DNA of 64,000 nucleotides, from positions 633,115-697,114 of the forward strand of contig NW_006768788.1 in NCBI RefSeq assembly GCF_000204055.1, in the 5' to 3' direction. The notes beneath the pieces are model-generated. The model saw only the letters and a list, made by a program, of their open reading frames with translations, had not been told where the DNA came from and did not search any database. Shown here piece after piece: positions 45,310 through 57,574 of the stretch; the first letter of the stretch is position 1; each line of letters opens with the position of its first letter. The translations under genes were made by a program, and so were the position numbers. This DNA comes from Melampsora larici-populina 98AG31. Lineage: Eukaryota; Basidiomycota; Pucciniomycetes; Pucciniales; Melampsoraceae.

Positions 45310-45784
45310 CGTAAATCTAGACTTGTGATCAAGTTTTTCATATTTCTCTGGGATTTCAAATCACACAAGAGGTTTGGTGTTACAAAGATTTCCATTGTGT
45401 GATCATGAACAGACCAACTCATGAGCATCACAGCCAATGTTAAAGCTATAATTGAGTACAGAAGGTACTGACCAGCCATTACTTTAAGCTTGATGCAGGC
45501 TTTCCAAGTTATGCTGGTCATACTTACCTCATGGTCTGGATAATTGAAGTCTTAGACGAAGATGGTATTTTAGGGTTATCTAATCTTATATTTAAATCCT
45601 TTTCATAGTTGTCTATTTGTTTCTTATGATTATTATCTCTTCTCATATACGATGATATCATACTGACATCATCTGCTGTGAATGCTGTGTCCTTGTACGT
45701 GATGTGTTTGGTATATAAAGAGCCCTTATTTTTACTCATTGTACTTTCTCTTTTTCCTTACCAATTTCTACTCATCACTTCGAG
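45310..45784. other. LTR-like U3/promoter-like stretch
   Basis: On the plus strand a strong TATATAAAGAGCCC occurs at 45711-45724, followed by a pyrimidine-rich leader. That is an LTR- or gene-promoter-like arrangement, but no downstream gene is readable. The minus strand has a 71-codon frame (45524-45739) that ends at a GTAAGT, of unclear meaning. Confidence 0.3.
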
Positions 45785-45924
45785 CAGGTTTGTTCTTGCT
45801 CGTCATCGGTCACAGAGATAGTAATCTCTTCTAGTAACTTACTAGAGTTCCTCTCAGGTTTGTTCTTGCTTGTCATTGGTCACAGAGATAGTAATCTCTT
45901 CTAGTAACTTACTAGAGTTCCTCT
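45785..45924. repeat. 70-bp tandem duplication (two copies)
   Basis: The unit starting CAGGTTTGTTCTTGCT is repeated once, 45785-45854 and 45855-45924, with only a few differences. It contains palindromes AGAGATAGTAATCTCT and CTAGTAACTTACTAG. It lies just downstream of the TATATAAA box at 45711, so it may be part of an LTR leader. Confidence 0.7.
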
Positions 45925-47396
45925 CAGCCATATAGGTATCTCGCAATTTGAATTCTGATCATGCAATAAGAATCAGTTGAATAGCCATACACAAACATGA
46001 ACACCCAACCTGATTGTTTTTTTTTTTGGATTTTGTTCAACATGGAAGTGGAAAACCAATGGAGAAAAGCTCCTAAAAACAATCAGCTTATCATGAGTTT
46101 TGTCCATGGGTATTCAGGTTTGAGTACCATTTTCATTTTCAAAGTAAATCAAAACAAAGAAAAACTCACCTAATTAGGGGATACAAAGTAGAAACTCAAA
46201 CAAACTGAGAAATCAGTGTTGAACTGATCTGCATAATAAGCGGAAGACAATCTTCAACAGGTAGAATGGAAGAATCAGCAATCCCAACATAGAATCAGAT
46301 GGCTTGGGTTGAGAATCATCCAAGCCATCATCAGAGGCAAATCCTCAGACAGACCTTTTCCAAGGTTTCCATACCAGGTATTCTTTGGCACCAAGACTTA
46401 CCTCAGATCAAAACCTTGGTAAGCTTCTGTCCAAGCTTTAGCACCCATAGATACCTCAGATAAATATCTTGATGGTTCAGTACTGGTGGTAGACTGACAG
46501 AAGAGAAGATCACAAAAGACCTAATCACTGCACTCTTTAAGATCTGTTACAGTCACCTTGATAAGATCACCAAATCCAAAGTTAATGTGCAAAAGAAAAA
46601 GAAAATAAAAAAAACATCAAATAGGACACCAATTTCCCAAAAAGCCATCCATATATAATATTAGTATATATGAAAAAAAAGATCCTTTCTTCAAAAAAAA
46701 AAGGCAAAAAAAAGAAGTAATCAAAATTCATTTGTATTTATAATATATATATATATATGGATCTTTAAAAGTAAAAAAAAAGTAAAAATGAATGAAATGT
46801 ATAGAAAAAAAAAATCGAGCAAAAGAATCAGAAAACAAAACAAAACAATCAAACATCAAAGACACCCCAAAGGTTTCATTTTTCCAACAAACCACCAGGA
46901 AAAAAAAAAGAAGGAATTTATCATAATATCAACAAACCAACCAACAAACAAAAAAGAAAAGACAAAAAAAAATATAGAAAATCACCACTCATGAACATCA
47001 CTCTACACAACATAAAGAAGAAGAAGAAGAAGAAATCAAAAAATCAAAGAAAAAATCAAAGATGAAAATGAAAGAAATGAAAATCAAAAACCTAAATCAA
47101 AAACCTAAACCAAAAATCAAAGATGAAAACCAAAGATGAAAACCAAAGATGAAAACCAAAGACAAAAACCAAAAAACCAAAAAAAACCAAACCCCCTTCC
47201 CCTTCCCCTCCCCCCCAAACCAAACCCCAACCCATTTTTCCAAAAACCAAAAACCTTTTGCAAATCTTTTTTAAAAGAAAGAAAAATGATTTATTTCCTT
47301 TCCTTTCCTTTCCCTTCACTTTCAAAAATCATTTTTCCATTTTTCCATTTTCCCATTTCCCATTTCCCATTTTCCTTTTCCCCTCTTTTTCCATTT
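45925..47396. other. Low-complexity region 3' of CDC24
   Basis: From about 46600 the plus strand is purine-rich with A-runs, a TA repeat near 46745-46758, AAG repeats near 47018-47032 and a 13-bp repeat (CAAAGATGAAAAC, ~4 copies) at 47117-47170. Frames here are Lys/Asn/Pro-rich artefacts. An isolated GGGGATACAAAGTAGAA at 46177 matches the MITE end at 45146. Confidence 0.5.
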
Positions 47397-50300
47397 TCAA
47401 TCCACCATCAACGACATCGAATTCTCTCCAATCCCATACATCCAATCCAATGCCATCCTAATATCTTCATCATTACAAATCAAAATCCAATCCCCATCTT
47501 CATCTTCATATCTAATCTTTAATTTCTTTCCACTTCCTCCTCCTGCTCCATTTGACAATGGTAATTTCATGTTAATCTTTTCAATTAATTCTTCATATGA
47601 AATCGTAGGTAAACAAACAATCACATAAACATCTTCACCTGATCTCAACTTGAACCTAATCGATGAATTTCTTAAATCTCCTACTCCTAAAAAGAAAAAA
47701 AAGAAGAAAAAAAAGTCATCATTAGAAAAAAAAATTGAAAAAAAAAATGAACAACAACAACAAGAGCTTTTTTCTAAATCATCATTTACCTGTACTTCCA
47801 ATTGATGATCGATCAGTACTACCAACACTGGTTCCCGAAACCCTCTTTCCTGATCCCGTACCTCTTTCTCTTTCCCTTTCCCGATCTCGATCTCGTTCTC
47901 TTTCTCTTTCTCCTTCAACTCCATTCCCTCCAGGATAAACCCCAACCTGAACCCCAGCTGGATACTGATTCATCCCACTTCGACTATTACTATGATGATG
48001 CTGATGATGATGTAGAAGCGGCACTTTAGGTAACGGTAAAGGAGGTCCAGCATTCAGTTGACCGGGTGGAAGGCTCCACTGAGTGTTTGGTAAAGGATGG
48101 TTTTGATGAATGTTAGGTGAAGAAGCTGATCGGGATCGAAAGAGAGGTGGACTCAAGTCTTGTGGATTGAGGGGTGGTGGTGCAGCTGCAGTGATCGATC
48201 CATGTTGTCTTCTTTGTGATGATTGTGATGATTGAGTAGAAGGTTGTGAATAGGGTGGTGCTTGAAGTTGTGAAGAAGCACTAGGCAAATGTGGTAGAGC
48301 TTCTTCTTCGATCTGATAATAATGTGGTTGACTAGACGTTCCCCATTCGTGGGATGGTTTGGTTCTTAAATGTTTAGAACTAGTCGACGATCGTAATGAA
48401 GGTGTGCTACCATCATTCATCATACCTTCTCCAATCCCACTACTCATCGTCGTCATCGTAGTTTGACTTGATCTAGGTAACGGTGGCATCGAAGCTGGCA
48501 TTTGGTTTCTCCATGTGGTGAGGTTTAAGGAAGTCACATCATCCGTTTGAGCTCTTGCTCTACCTTGTGAAAAGTTTTGATCTCCTGATCTTTCAGCTGG
48601 CATAGATCGATGTCCATTCGGTCTTCTTAAGCCTCCTCCGTCCGATGGTGTATTCCTACCACTAGTAGATGCTTCATGATCAGTTTGATAATAATCATCT
48701 TCATCATCAAACGTTCTAGAACTACCACTGATCGAACTAGGTCCATGTAAAGAAGAAGTATGATATCCATATTCATTGATCCTACTACCTCCTCCATTAT
48801 GATGATGATGATAATATCCCGCTGAATGAGGTGGTGGAGGTGGTCCCATTTCAGATTGTGGTGTGTTTGGAAATTGTGATAAGGGACTATTAGCTTTAGT
48901 TCTAGAACTAGATGAAAGATGATGGACATGTTTTCGTCTTCGATCGACTGCTTCATCTACTGCTTTAGTAATCGCTGCTTGCCATTTCTTCAATTGTTCT
49001 TCTGTTCTACACTTGATTGAAAAATATTCTTCTGAAATATCTCCTCGCCATGTGACTTGTAATAAGTTGGGATTGTTAATACAACCTATCCATCAACAAG
49101 ACACTTGATCAGCTTCAAATCAATCCATTCAAATTAAATCAAAACCATCCACAAACCTGGAGGAACCGGTCTTGGATTAGCACTCATCACATTAGCAATA
49201 AAGATTCGACCTTTAAGTTGTTGAGTATTCTTTTTCTTCGGTCCATTCACCAGATTAGCTTGACTCTTCTTAAGACTCATAGATTGTTTACTGGCTTTCT
49301 TATCTAATTTGATTCCAACTTCTTTACAACAAAGTATGATCCTTTCAAAAAGATAAACATGATATTCTCTTTCTGAATCGTTCTTGACGACTGTGAATGT
49401 ATCTTCTAAGACTAAGGCTCCAAATGAACTTAGCTCATGTCCTTTCCAATCTTCTACTCTTTCTTTCAAATCGTTCACTGCTAATTCGTTTTCTCGTTGT
49501 CGAGTCGTTTCATTCACTGCATCTGTTACTCTTGTGATTGAAGCTAAACCTTCTTTCAATTCTTCAAAGAATGGTCCCTTGGGATCTGAATGTTTGACCA
49601 GTTGCTATACATAAAAAAGGTGCAAAGTAAAATTGAGCTCAAAGGAATCCGACTCAAGAGTTAGATCGTCAAAACTAACCTGTAAGAGTAAAGGATATTT
49701 ACATATCCGCTGAACCGGTTTAATCAAGAAAGTTGGTAGTTCATAATTAGGATCCAAGATTTCCGAAACTTTCTATTAAACCCAGCCGGCCCCCAAAAAA
49801 AATCACATCAGAAAAAAAACATCATCTCCTTGAATGGATTTTCTAGAATTTCGATGAAAAGAAAAAAAAAACCAAAAACCGTACCGAAAGTGCTGCATTC
49901 TCATCTTGAGCCAATTGAGAAGCACTAGCAAAATTCGCACAAAACGGTTCATAACAAACAAAATGTTCTTCCATGGTAGCAAACAGATGACCAAAGCGTT
50001 GATCTTCATGTGGTAATCTTGCATTCGCTTCGACTCCGATCAGAAACCTACGTTGGAAATCAACTAAAGAATCTAAGTTCATAAAAAGTGATCTGATTTG
50101 ATCTGATGGCATGATTTCTCTTGTAAGTAAAGCTCTTTGATAATTCTGTGATACACACACACACCAAAACCAAAAATGAGATCATTAGTTTTTTGTTTTG
50201 TTTTGGAAGGCTTAGAGATCAAGAATTTTAGAAACTTGCTTGTAAGACTTCAAGATCTTGAACATATTTTCGTTCGGACTCTAAGATTTCTTTAACCACT

Positions 50301-51287
50301 CTTGCTCTATCATCCAATTTGATTCCAAGATCATTTCCACTTGAAAGAATTTCGTCTTCTTTTTGAGGTGGTTCTAAAACACCTAAAGTTTCTAAAAGAC
50401 GTAATAATCTAAGAACGTTTGAAATTACCTATCAAGAACAAGAACCAAACGAAACCAAACCAGATCGATTAATCTATCAATTCTCACTTTTTTTGGAATT
50501 TGAAATGAAGGAGAGAGAGAGAGTAAAACAAAAAGAAACTCACTTTGACCGTCGCATTTGTATTTTGATCATAAAGCATATTCACCATTAAATTTTCACC
50601 TTGATATTCATCAATCTCAGTTCCCCAACCTAATTCAGTTTTGACTGCCATGATGAAATGAGCCGCTGATTTTTGACAACCTTTTAGATCTTCTCTTGGA
50701 CACCAAGCCACATTCAACGTCTTAATCGTTCTCCACGTCTTACCGGCTGGTAAGGGAGGCAAACCCGGTTTCGATAAATCTTCATCCTTGGCTTGATGTA
50801 ATGAATTGTATAGATAACATAATGAGGATCCTAATCTGACGATTTCCAAGGTTTGTGAAACCGGATCTAAAGGGTTTGAACTATGAAGTGTATGTGGTGT
50901 TCTAGGTGTTAAAGGTTCAGGTTGTGATTCTGTTGAGAAAAAAAAGAAACCGACGATCAAGTTGAAATCAAGTTAGATGAGATGAATCAGATCAGAAGCA
51001 AACTGACCATATTGAAGAGGATTGTTAGTGATCCAAGGCCCGGTTTCGAAACCCGGGACTCGACGCATCAAAGCACGTGCTTCTAAACAATTTTGATAGA
51101 GTGAAGCTGAACGATTAGCGGTCTTGTTGACGACAGAAGAGGTAGCTACAGGCATATCGATTGAGATGGTGGATGGTTGTCGTTGTAGAATGCTAGCTGA
51201 AGCTGATGAACGAGGTGGAGGAGGAGGATTTGGGACATATGAAGAAGTGATAGATGATTGAGGAAGTGAAGATCGAGTGGTGGCCAT
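47397..51287 (-). CDS. CDC24: Cdc24-type Rho guanine nucleotide exchange factor, 1080 aa
   Basis: Activator of Cdc42 at sites of polarised growth. Eight exons (minus): 51287-51008, 50929-50544, 50428-50240, 50145-49885, 49772-49680, 49604-49157, 49085-47790 and 47686-47397; phases agree throughout. Domains: Cdc24 calponin-like region (about 60-255; LGSSLCYLYNSL, WRTIKTLNVAWCPREDLKGC), DH domain (about 262-430; VVKEILESERKYVQDLEVL, PTFLIKPVQRICKYPLLLQ), PH domain (about 470-600; YHVYLFERIILCCKE, ISEEYFSIKCRTEEQLKKWQ), a ~380-residue Ser/Pro/His-rich linker and a C-terminal PB1 domain (VGDLRNSSIRFKLRSGEDV, KIRYEDEDGDWILICNDEDI). In yeasts PB1 binds the Bem1 scaffold. The third intron has a GC donor (GCAAGT). 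The N-terminus is Pro/Ser-rich. Confidence 0.95.
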
Positions 51288-52246
51288 GATGACAGTTTTG
51301 AATGAATCGATTTGATTTAGTGATTGTAGTGATTGTAGTGATTGATTTGTTGATTTGATTCAAGAATTGATGAGATGGCGATGGCGATGGTGATGGTGAT
51401 TGGGTTGGTTGGTTGGTGTGATTTTTGAAGAATTTCCAATTTGATAGGTTGATAGGTTGATGGATGGATGGACTGATGGATGGAATCGAATCGAATGGAT
51501 TGATGGATTGATTGATTGAGTGAGAAGTGAGAATAAACTTGATTTTTAATTTTTAATTGATTTTAGTAATTAAATTTCTAAAATCGATCCCTTTCAAATT
51601 TTCTAAATTCTAATCCGATTGCACTCAAGTTACTTAATCTACTAAAACTACATTTATCAAAACTACATTACCATCACACTTAAACTTCAATTTCAAAATG
51701 TAAAACACCTTTTCTTTCATTTCATCCATCATTCTTTCACTTTTTCACTTTGATTTGGTTTTCAATCAGACATTCAAAAAAAAACCTAAAATAAATACCG
51801 AAAACTCTATAAGAACATACCCCCAAAAAAAATCAACCAAACTTTGATTGTTTCTCCACTCTTTTGAATTTGAAATCACATTCAAATTCTAAAAACAAAA
51901 CAAAACCCAAAATCACGATTTCTAAATACACCTACAAGATCCGTGTCTTGAATTAGCTTGAATTGTCTTCAAAGTTTTTCTTTTCTTTCTTTTTTTCTAC
52001 ATATATTCTAAGGTTTGGACTAAAACCCATCACATAGTTTCTATTTCAACACCACAGCATCAATGACACATTTGTCTTACTTATCTCGTGGATTCATCAG
52101 AAAGAGAGGCAATCAGGCTTGTTGCTTGATGTGAAATCAGCTTATCCCCCATTCACAAGAGACACCTATGTATTACACACACTCAGACTGAAGACTTCTC
52201 CAGATTAAATTACACAACATATAGATAGACTCATTTATTACTTGTG
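51288..52246. other. CDC24 promoter and 5' flank
   Basis: Close to the gene are simple repeats: TGATTGTAGTGATTGTAG, GATGGCGATGGCGATGGTG, TTGGTTGGTTGG and TGATGGATGG (51310-51530). The remainder is A+T-rich without a gene. Confidence 0.4.
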
Positions 52247-52700
52247 GTTGGTAACTTGTTATTAACTAAAGGGAACGGGGATAATTTGGACTTTTTACAT
52301 GTAACTTTACTAATGACATTGGATATATTACAGGTACCTTTTTATCCTTTAGACAATGATGTCATCAACTTTCATCCTCTTTACCACATCTGATATGATC
52401 CCCTTCAATTTCATTATCAGTCAAGTCTTTATTTCCATAAGACTTGTTTTATTTCTCAACCCTCCCTCTCCTCTTCCCTATTTATTTGTGTTATGTTTAG
52501 TTATTTTTGTTTCTTGTGTTGCTGAAAGAAAAAAAAGAAGGAGGTTATCTGATTGATTGATTGCTTGATTTAGTTCTTTTTATTTACATACAAGATTAAT
52601 CATAAATATATGTTTCATCAATTTGTGTTGATTTTTATAAAACTTTTGTCAGTTTATTGTCTGCCTCCGCTTCCACCCTGTAGGGTGTTATATTTATTAT
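52247..52700. repeat. Dispersed LTR-like repeat, copy 2 (matches 29539)
   Basis: It starts GGTTGGTAACTTGTTATTAA and follows the same order of blocks as the copy at 29539 (GGACTTTTTACAT, GATGTCATCA, TTTACCAC, GTGTTATGTTTAGTTAT). The right border is not clear. It lies directly upstream of a LINE remnant. Confidence 0.45.
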
Positions 52701-52807
52701 GAAGAAATTTTATTATCCAGGGCATCACACCTTGAGAGTTTGCCCAAATTTCTTACCATCTTCTTTTAGAATATTTTATCAAGTTCCACTGTAAGTTTTA
52801 TTTAGCC

Positions 52808-53560
52808 ATGTTTCCCAAAAGGACAACCACTTTAAGACTGCAGGACTTCTTATCTGATACCTTCTACATAGATGATGGCTTACCTCAAGGATGCTCTCTT
52901 TTGGTGATCTATTATATTCTCTACAACTCGTCTTTGCTGATTTATGTTGATATTTCTTTACAGGCAGATAGGATCTCTTTGGCATTCATCAATAATGTGA
53001 GACACCTGCTATCCAACAAAGACATTGACCTCAACATCCTAGACCTTGGAGAAGAAGCTGATAGGTCTCTTGATCAGTGGGGGAGAAGGCATAGAGATAT
53101 CTTTGATCAAAATAAAGTGCAGATCATGCATTTCACACACAAAAAGTATACAAATCTGCACCTTATATTTGGAAACCAACTACTGATCCCACTGACATCC
53201 AAAGTTAGAAGGCTAGCTCTGTGGAAAGATCCTAAGTTTAATTTATACAACAGATGAACCAAAAAGGGAATTCAACAATAACATAACTTACTAGCATCAG
53301 TCAATGCTACCATGGCTTGAGTCCAAAGGAAACAAAGAATCTCATAACAGCCAAATTGAACTCATGGAGTCTGTTTGGAAGTCTTGTTTGGTACAACACC
53401 CAAACAGAAGTCAAAGTCTCCAGAATTTTTAATCTACTCCAAAATTCAGCCAATAGACTGATATACTGGGAGCATTCAAAAGGTCTTGAAACAGATCACA
53501 TGTTCCATGATGCTCACATGATTACCTCTAAGGACTTAGCAATATGAGATGACCGGAATT
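52808..53560 (+). mobile_element. LINE remnant: end of reverse transcriptase and C-terminal region
   Basis: The frame at 52808-53257 carries IDDGLPQGCSLL and YYILYNSSLL (family GLPQGSPLS...LYILYNS) and AFINNVRHLL, where active enzymes have AFIDDV. The second Asp of the FxDD catalytic box is thus replaced by Asn-Val context. The next frame (53317-53547) has SWSLFGSLVWYNTQTE and LLQNSANRLIYWEHSKG, typical of the post-RT region. Multiple stops show it is dead. It complements the N-terminal LINE fragment at 24.8-26.3 kb and may belong to the same family. Confidence 0.7.
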
Positions 53561-53742
53561 ATAATACTATGCATCTGATATTGAAGTGGGTTATGTGGCA
53601 TCATTGTGGTGACCTTCTAGCTAGGCCAGTTGACCAAAATCTCATCAGGCATGATCTACATAAGAAGGTGAGTATTTCCTATTTATATTTAGTATTATGA
53701 TCTGCTTCTCAAGTTCTGGAGTTCTGACTTGAAAACACTCAA

Positions 53743-55943
53743 ATGATTGGCCAGACTACCAATTCTGGGTCATCCAACAAACCAATGGCACATCTTTTCA
53801 CGGAATGTGAATCACTGCTCAACTGGTCACCCACAAAGATCCACGTGAAGTATTTCTGTCACAAACTTGCCCTCACGGTGTGCCATGGACTCAAAACCCT
53901 TGCAATCAGTGCTGGTCATCCAAAACCAACCACCAAACCACACCGGTTGGTTCTTATCCCATCAATTTAGGTGATTGACCACAATGATGAGGTATCACTT
54001 GAAGTTGAAAAATCTGAAGATTTGGACAAAGATCAAGGGAATTTGCTACCCAACGCTTCTGAAGCAAATGGACTACCAGAAGACTCTTCACTAGAGGACA
54101 CAATACCATTGGCTGACAATATTGCACATAGTGTTCACAAGGTGAGTTCAGTGAGATTCACATCACAACCAACATATCCAACTTGATCAGGACTATTTTG
54201 TCCATTTGTAGGTTGATGAACTTCTATGAATGTCATGTTCCAGTGCAACAAGAAGGAATTAGTTTGCTTCCAAAGCAAAAGGCCGAGGACTTTGGGTGCT
54301 AACTGTGGGGTATGGTGTGAGTTGGAATGTTGAGGCTTACAGTTGGTGTAGGGCTTGTGAAGGGGAAGAGGCAAGAAATTTCTTTCCATTAATACTGATA
54401 GAAAATTGTTTGATTAGATCCTCAATGCCTTGGCTTCACAGGATTGAAAAAGCAACAAGTACTGTTGTGGTATTTCTCTATGTGACAAGGAGTGGGATCC
54501 AGTTGAGACATTGAATTTGGTCCTTGAGGTAAGTAATAAGTATCTATACATATATATCACAATATATATCCATATGAACTTTGACTGAGCTGTTGTAAAT
54601 CAGGTGTTTGAAGAACCCACCTTTTTAATGTAGGGTGACGTCTCCCCACGATGCAAAGCCCTTGCCAAAGACCTACACATCAAGAAGAAACACAAAAAGT
54701 GTCAAGCATAACATCACCTTCCTTAGTATCAACCATGAAATTGACAAGATGCTATCCTGGCTCCAGAAGTACCAGGACAAGGCTTTAGAAAACAAAATCA
54801 TCATCATTGCCAGTCCACCATCCTCAATCCTTGAAGACAATTGAAGTTTATTCAAGATTTTGATACACATGCAAGTAATTCAGCTCATGACTCTATTCAT
54901 GGTCTTTGAAGAGCGGATGATTGACTGGAAAGCCAAAGCCACCACAGATCCAATAGTTCAGGATACAACATCACCTACCACCATTGACAAGTTTGACACA
55001 TTTACAGCTGCCTCTGAAATACAAGCATGAGCTCACCACACAGGGACCAAAATTGATACTCACATGTACAGGTGAGCATTGTACACTTTCCTGAATTCTA
55101 TAAAAAAAGATTGTTTTTCTTTCAGATTCCTTCAATTCACAATCTTGGTAGTGCTCAGGTGATCAGGCTGTTTTGCTCAAGTTTTGCTCAAAATTGATGG
55201 AGAATGCTCATTCCCATCTTGGATGAGCATTCTTTAAGCTCAGTCTCTCAGAAGAGTCATCGGAATCAGCTCATGAGTCACTGTATATTCAGAACAGCTC
55301 AGAACCTTGTCCAACATCCCGGATCAGCAGGATCTAAGGCATGCAGCTGAGGAACAGCTGAGGGGCTGAGATGAAGCATGAGCACATGGGCCAGCCCTCC
55401 CTCAAGATTCTTTGCTAAGGAATGAAGCTTAAGGAAGGCCTAGTTCTTCCACTTAGTTCCTGTTGATCATGTAATCAGCTGACAAGCAGGAAGAAAACAG
55501 GAAGAAAACGGAAAGAATTTGGAATCATAATTGAACAAAGGTTAAAAAAACAAGAAAATATCAATGCTCACCCCAATGTAAGCGTTTATTTTTGCCCCTG
55601 TGCCAATTACCTGTCAGGAAAGTTTGGGATTTTGCAAGATGAGAAACCTTTGGACTGGTGGAGGGTGAGCCTGATTGTTTCTGCATTTCATCATGAGATG
55701 ATTACTAATACAACTTTAGATCTTTCTCAGAAACATGAGAAGTCCTTCCTGGTCCTTGCTTCAATGGCTCAGGACTACTTGTCCATCTTGGCAACAAATT
55801 TCTGTTGTGAGCGCCATTTTATGTGGCTGAAGATGTGGCAGCTCCAGGGCAAGGTTCAATCCTTGCAAAAACCATACTTTGCAATGGCAAATTTTCAAAG
55901 GCAAGGTACAAAGACTATCTCTATGTACATACCTTTGGCCTAG
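53743..55943 (+). mobile_element. Decayed hAT-type transposase gene
   Basis: Pieces of a hAT transposase occur in order: WSPTKIHVKYFCHKLALTVC then GLKTLAIS (53830-53910), an acidic segment (54000-54150), a helical segment IDKMLSWLQKYQDKALENKI (54740-54800), and the dimerisation region with LDWWRV, LASMAQDYLSILATNFCCER (55655-55815; family L-D-W-W...A-x-D-Y-L-x-I-x-A-T-S...S-E-R). Frames are broken and separated by non-coding sequence, part of which is a separate insertion at 55071-55572. Inactive. Confidence 0.72.
55071..55572. mobile_element. Possible MITE inside the hAT remnant (GGTGAGCATTG ends)
   Basis: GGTGAGCATTG at 55071 is exactly inverted at 55562-55572 (CAATGCTCACC). The ~480 bp between has no coding and many GCTCA/TGAGC self-complementary parts (for example ATGCTCATTCCCATCTTGG then ATGAGCAT). 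Flanks share ATGTA within two bases of each end, which is only weak evidence of target duplication. Confidence 0.5.
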
Positions 55944-56657
55944 CGTTGTATTTGAAACTTTATAATGCGGAATGATCGGGCTAGCTGATGAGTCTTGGCG
56001 ATGACTTGACTCGTGTATGGAGTCGATTTTCCATTAGCTGCAATATGAAAATTGACTACATATGATAATGGACAAACTCACAATTTTGTTTTGAAGCACT
56101 CCAGTGCCAATTGACTAGCATGATATTTGTAGATATGGGTGGGGCATTCTAGAGCAGAATGAATATCAGTCTGGCTTCAAGGGCCACGGGAATAACATTG
56201 TGCTGTTTTTGTACATCCCGATTCCCATAGCCAAATTGTTTGAGCATTGCAACCTCACAGCTTTCTTGTCAAGCTCAGCAACAGTGCCGCCCAAAGAACA
56301 GTCCATACCAAGGCCGGCTAGTGGTGATCGAGTGGTCTCGCAGCCACACCCGGTCCGATGACCAGACTCCAGCTCCAGCTCAGCCAGGCTCAGCCCGTAT
56401 ACATGGTGCTCGGCCATGAGAATCGGTTCACAAAAGGTGCCAAGCTTTTCACCGCATTTTGAGCACGACGTGTGCCTGACCAAGCGAGCTAAAGCATTTT
56501 CAGCATTTTCTCTTTCTCCGCATTCATTCACCCATCACATCCAATTGTTTGGGGCATAGTTCTTTTCTCGTAGATTATAGGGAACACCTGAACACTTGGC
56601 AATTCCGTACTGATCGGAGCATCCACACTTCCGCAGCCGCAGCTCGTCTATACTCTC
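55944..56657. other. Intergenic region upstream of carbonic anhydrase
   Basis: Contains the right edge of the hAT remnant and the promoter of the carbonic anhydrase gene. A 121-codon minus-strand frame at 56166-56531 is Cys-containing but has no recognisable family and is probably chance. Confidence 0.4.
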
Positions 56658-57574
56658 ATGTCTCGGCTATCATTGATCGCCACGAAGTTCAAATACCCTC
56701 ACTTTCGGCCCTCTCCCCACTCCATCCCTAGTACTCCGACTCTGCCCTTCAATCGGTCATCCTCGCGTTCTTTCAACACCACTACCTTAAGCTCATTTCC
56801 AGCGCTTGACAAACTGATAGAAACCATGGCCAACAATCGTCCTAGCTCGCCTACGCTCTGCCACTTCCTCGACCGTAATGAGAAATTTGTGGCTTCCACC
56901 GATCCGGATGTCCTAGCTCGTTGTGCTGAAGGCCAAAGCCCTAGCGTCTTTTGGCTCGGATGCTCCGATTCGCGTGTTCCTGAAGGCCAAGTCATCCGTG
57001 CTGGGTTAGGGGAAGTGTTCGTACATGTAAGCCCCTTGCTCGACTGCATCTCGCCTTGAAGTCAATACTGCCTTGCTTGCATCGCTCCCGATGTGTGATC
57101 ATATGAATGTTCCAAACTAATGCGCCTCTTTTCGACTTCGCCCAGCGAAACGTGGCGAATCTTTTTACCCCGGATGATACCTCTGCCACCGCTGCTCTCG
57201 CTTATGCGGTTAACCACCTAAAAGTATCGCATGTAGTCGTAGTAGGCCACGAGAAATGCGGAGGCTGCGCAGCAGCCCTATCTGTAGCCCAAACCAAACC
57301 AGTATCTACGACCGATGATATCGGAGAACAAGCCATCGCCAAATGGATCGAACCCATTCGAGCCATCGCGGCAAAGCATCTCGAAAAAACACCAGGCGTC
57401 GAACTCAGTACGATTGTGCACTCTAATGTCTGCGCTCAAGTCTCTAACGTGGTGAATCACTCGGTATTGAAGAAAGCTTGGGCTCGTGGTCAAGCAGTCA
57501 GCGTTCACGGTTGGGTTTACGATCTCGCCACAGGAAAACTCAACGACTTAGGAGTCACCAACAACGGACCTTGA
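56658..57574 (+). CDS. Beta-carbonic anhydrase with mitochondrial-type leader, 265 aa
   Basis: Zinc enzyme interconverting CO2 and bicarbonate. Two exons, 56658-57026 and 57146-57574, split between VFVH and RNVANLF. Zinc/catalytic residues are in GCSDSRVPEG (C102, D104, R106) and GHEKCGGC (H158, C161), the beta-class set. RAGLGEVFVHRNVANLF, AVNHLKVSHVVVVGHEKCGG and VSVHGWVYDLATGKLNDLG are family-typical. Residues 1-56 are basic, Ser/Thr-rich and nearly free of acidic residues, as in a mitochondrial presequence. ATG 56826 (ACCATGG, strong context) would start a 209-aa cytosolic form, so dual targeting from two starts is plausible. No damage seen. Confidence 0.93.

Noticed and set aside
46600..47330. 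Lys/Asn- and Pro-rich frames on both strands downstream of CDC24
   Set aside because: They come from A-runs, AAG and CCAAAAACC repeats; low-complexity sequence, not genes.
47782..48993. CDC24 linker region as a separate gene
   Set aside because: The frame is continuous with the PH domain upstream and is spliced in phase to the PB1 exon, so it belongs to CDC24.
56166..56531. 121-codon minus-strand frame with several cysteines
   Set aside because: It lies in the promoter side of carbonic anhydrase, shows no family motif and has no convincing start or splice sites.
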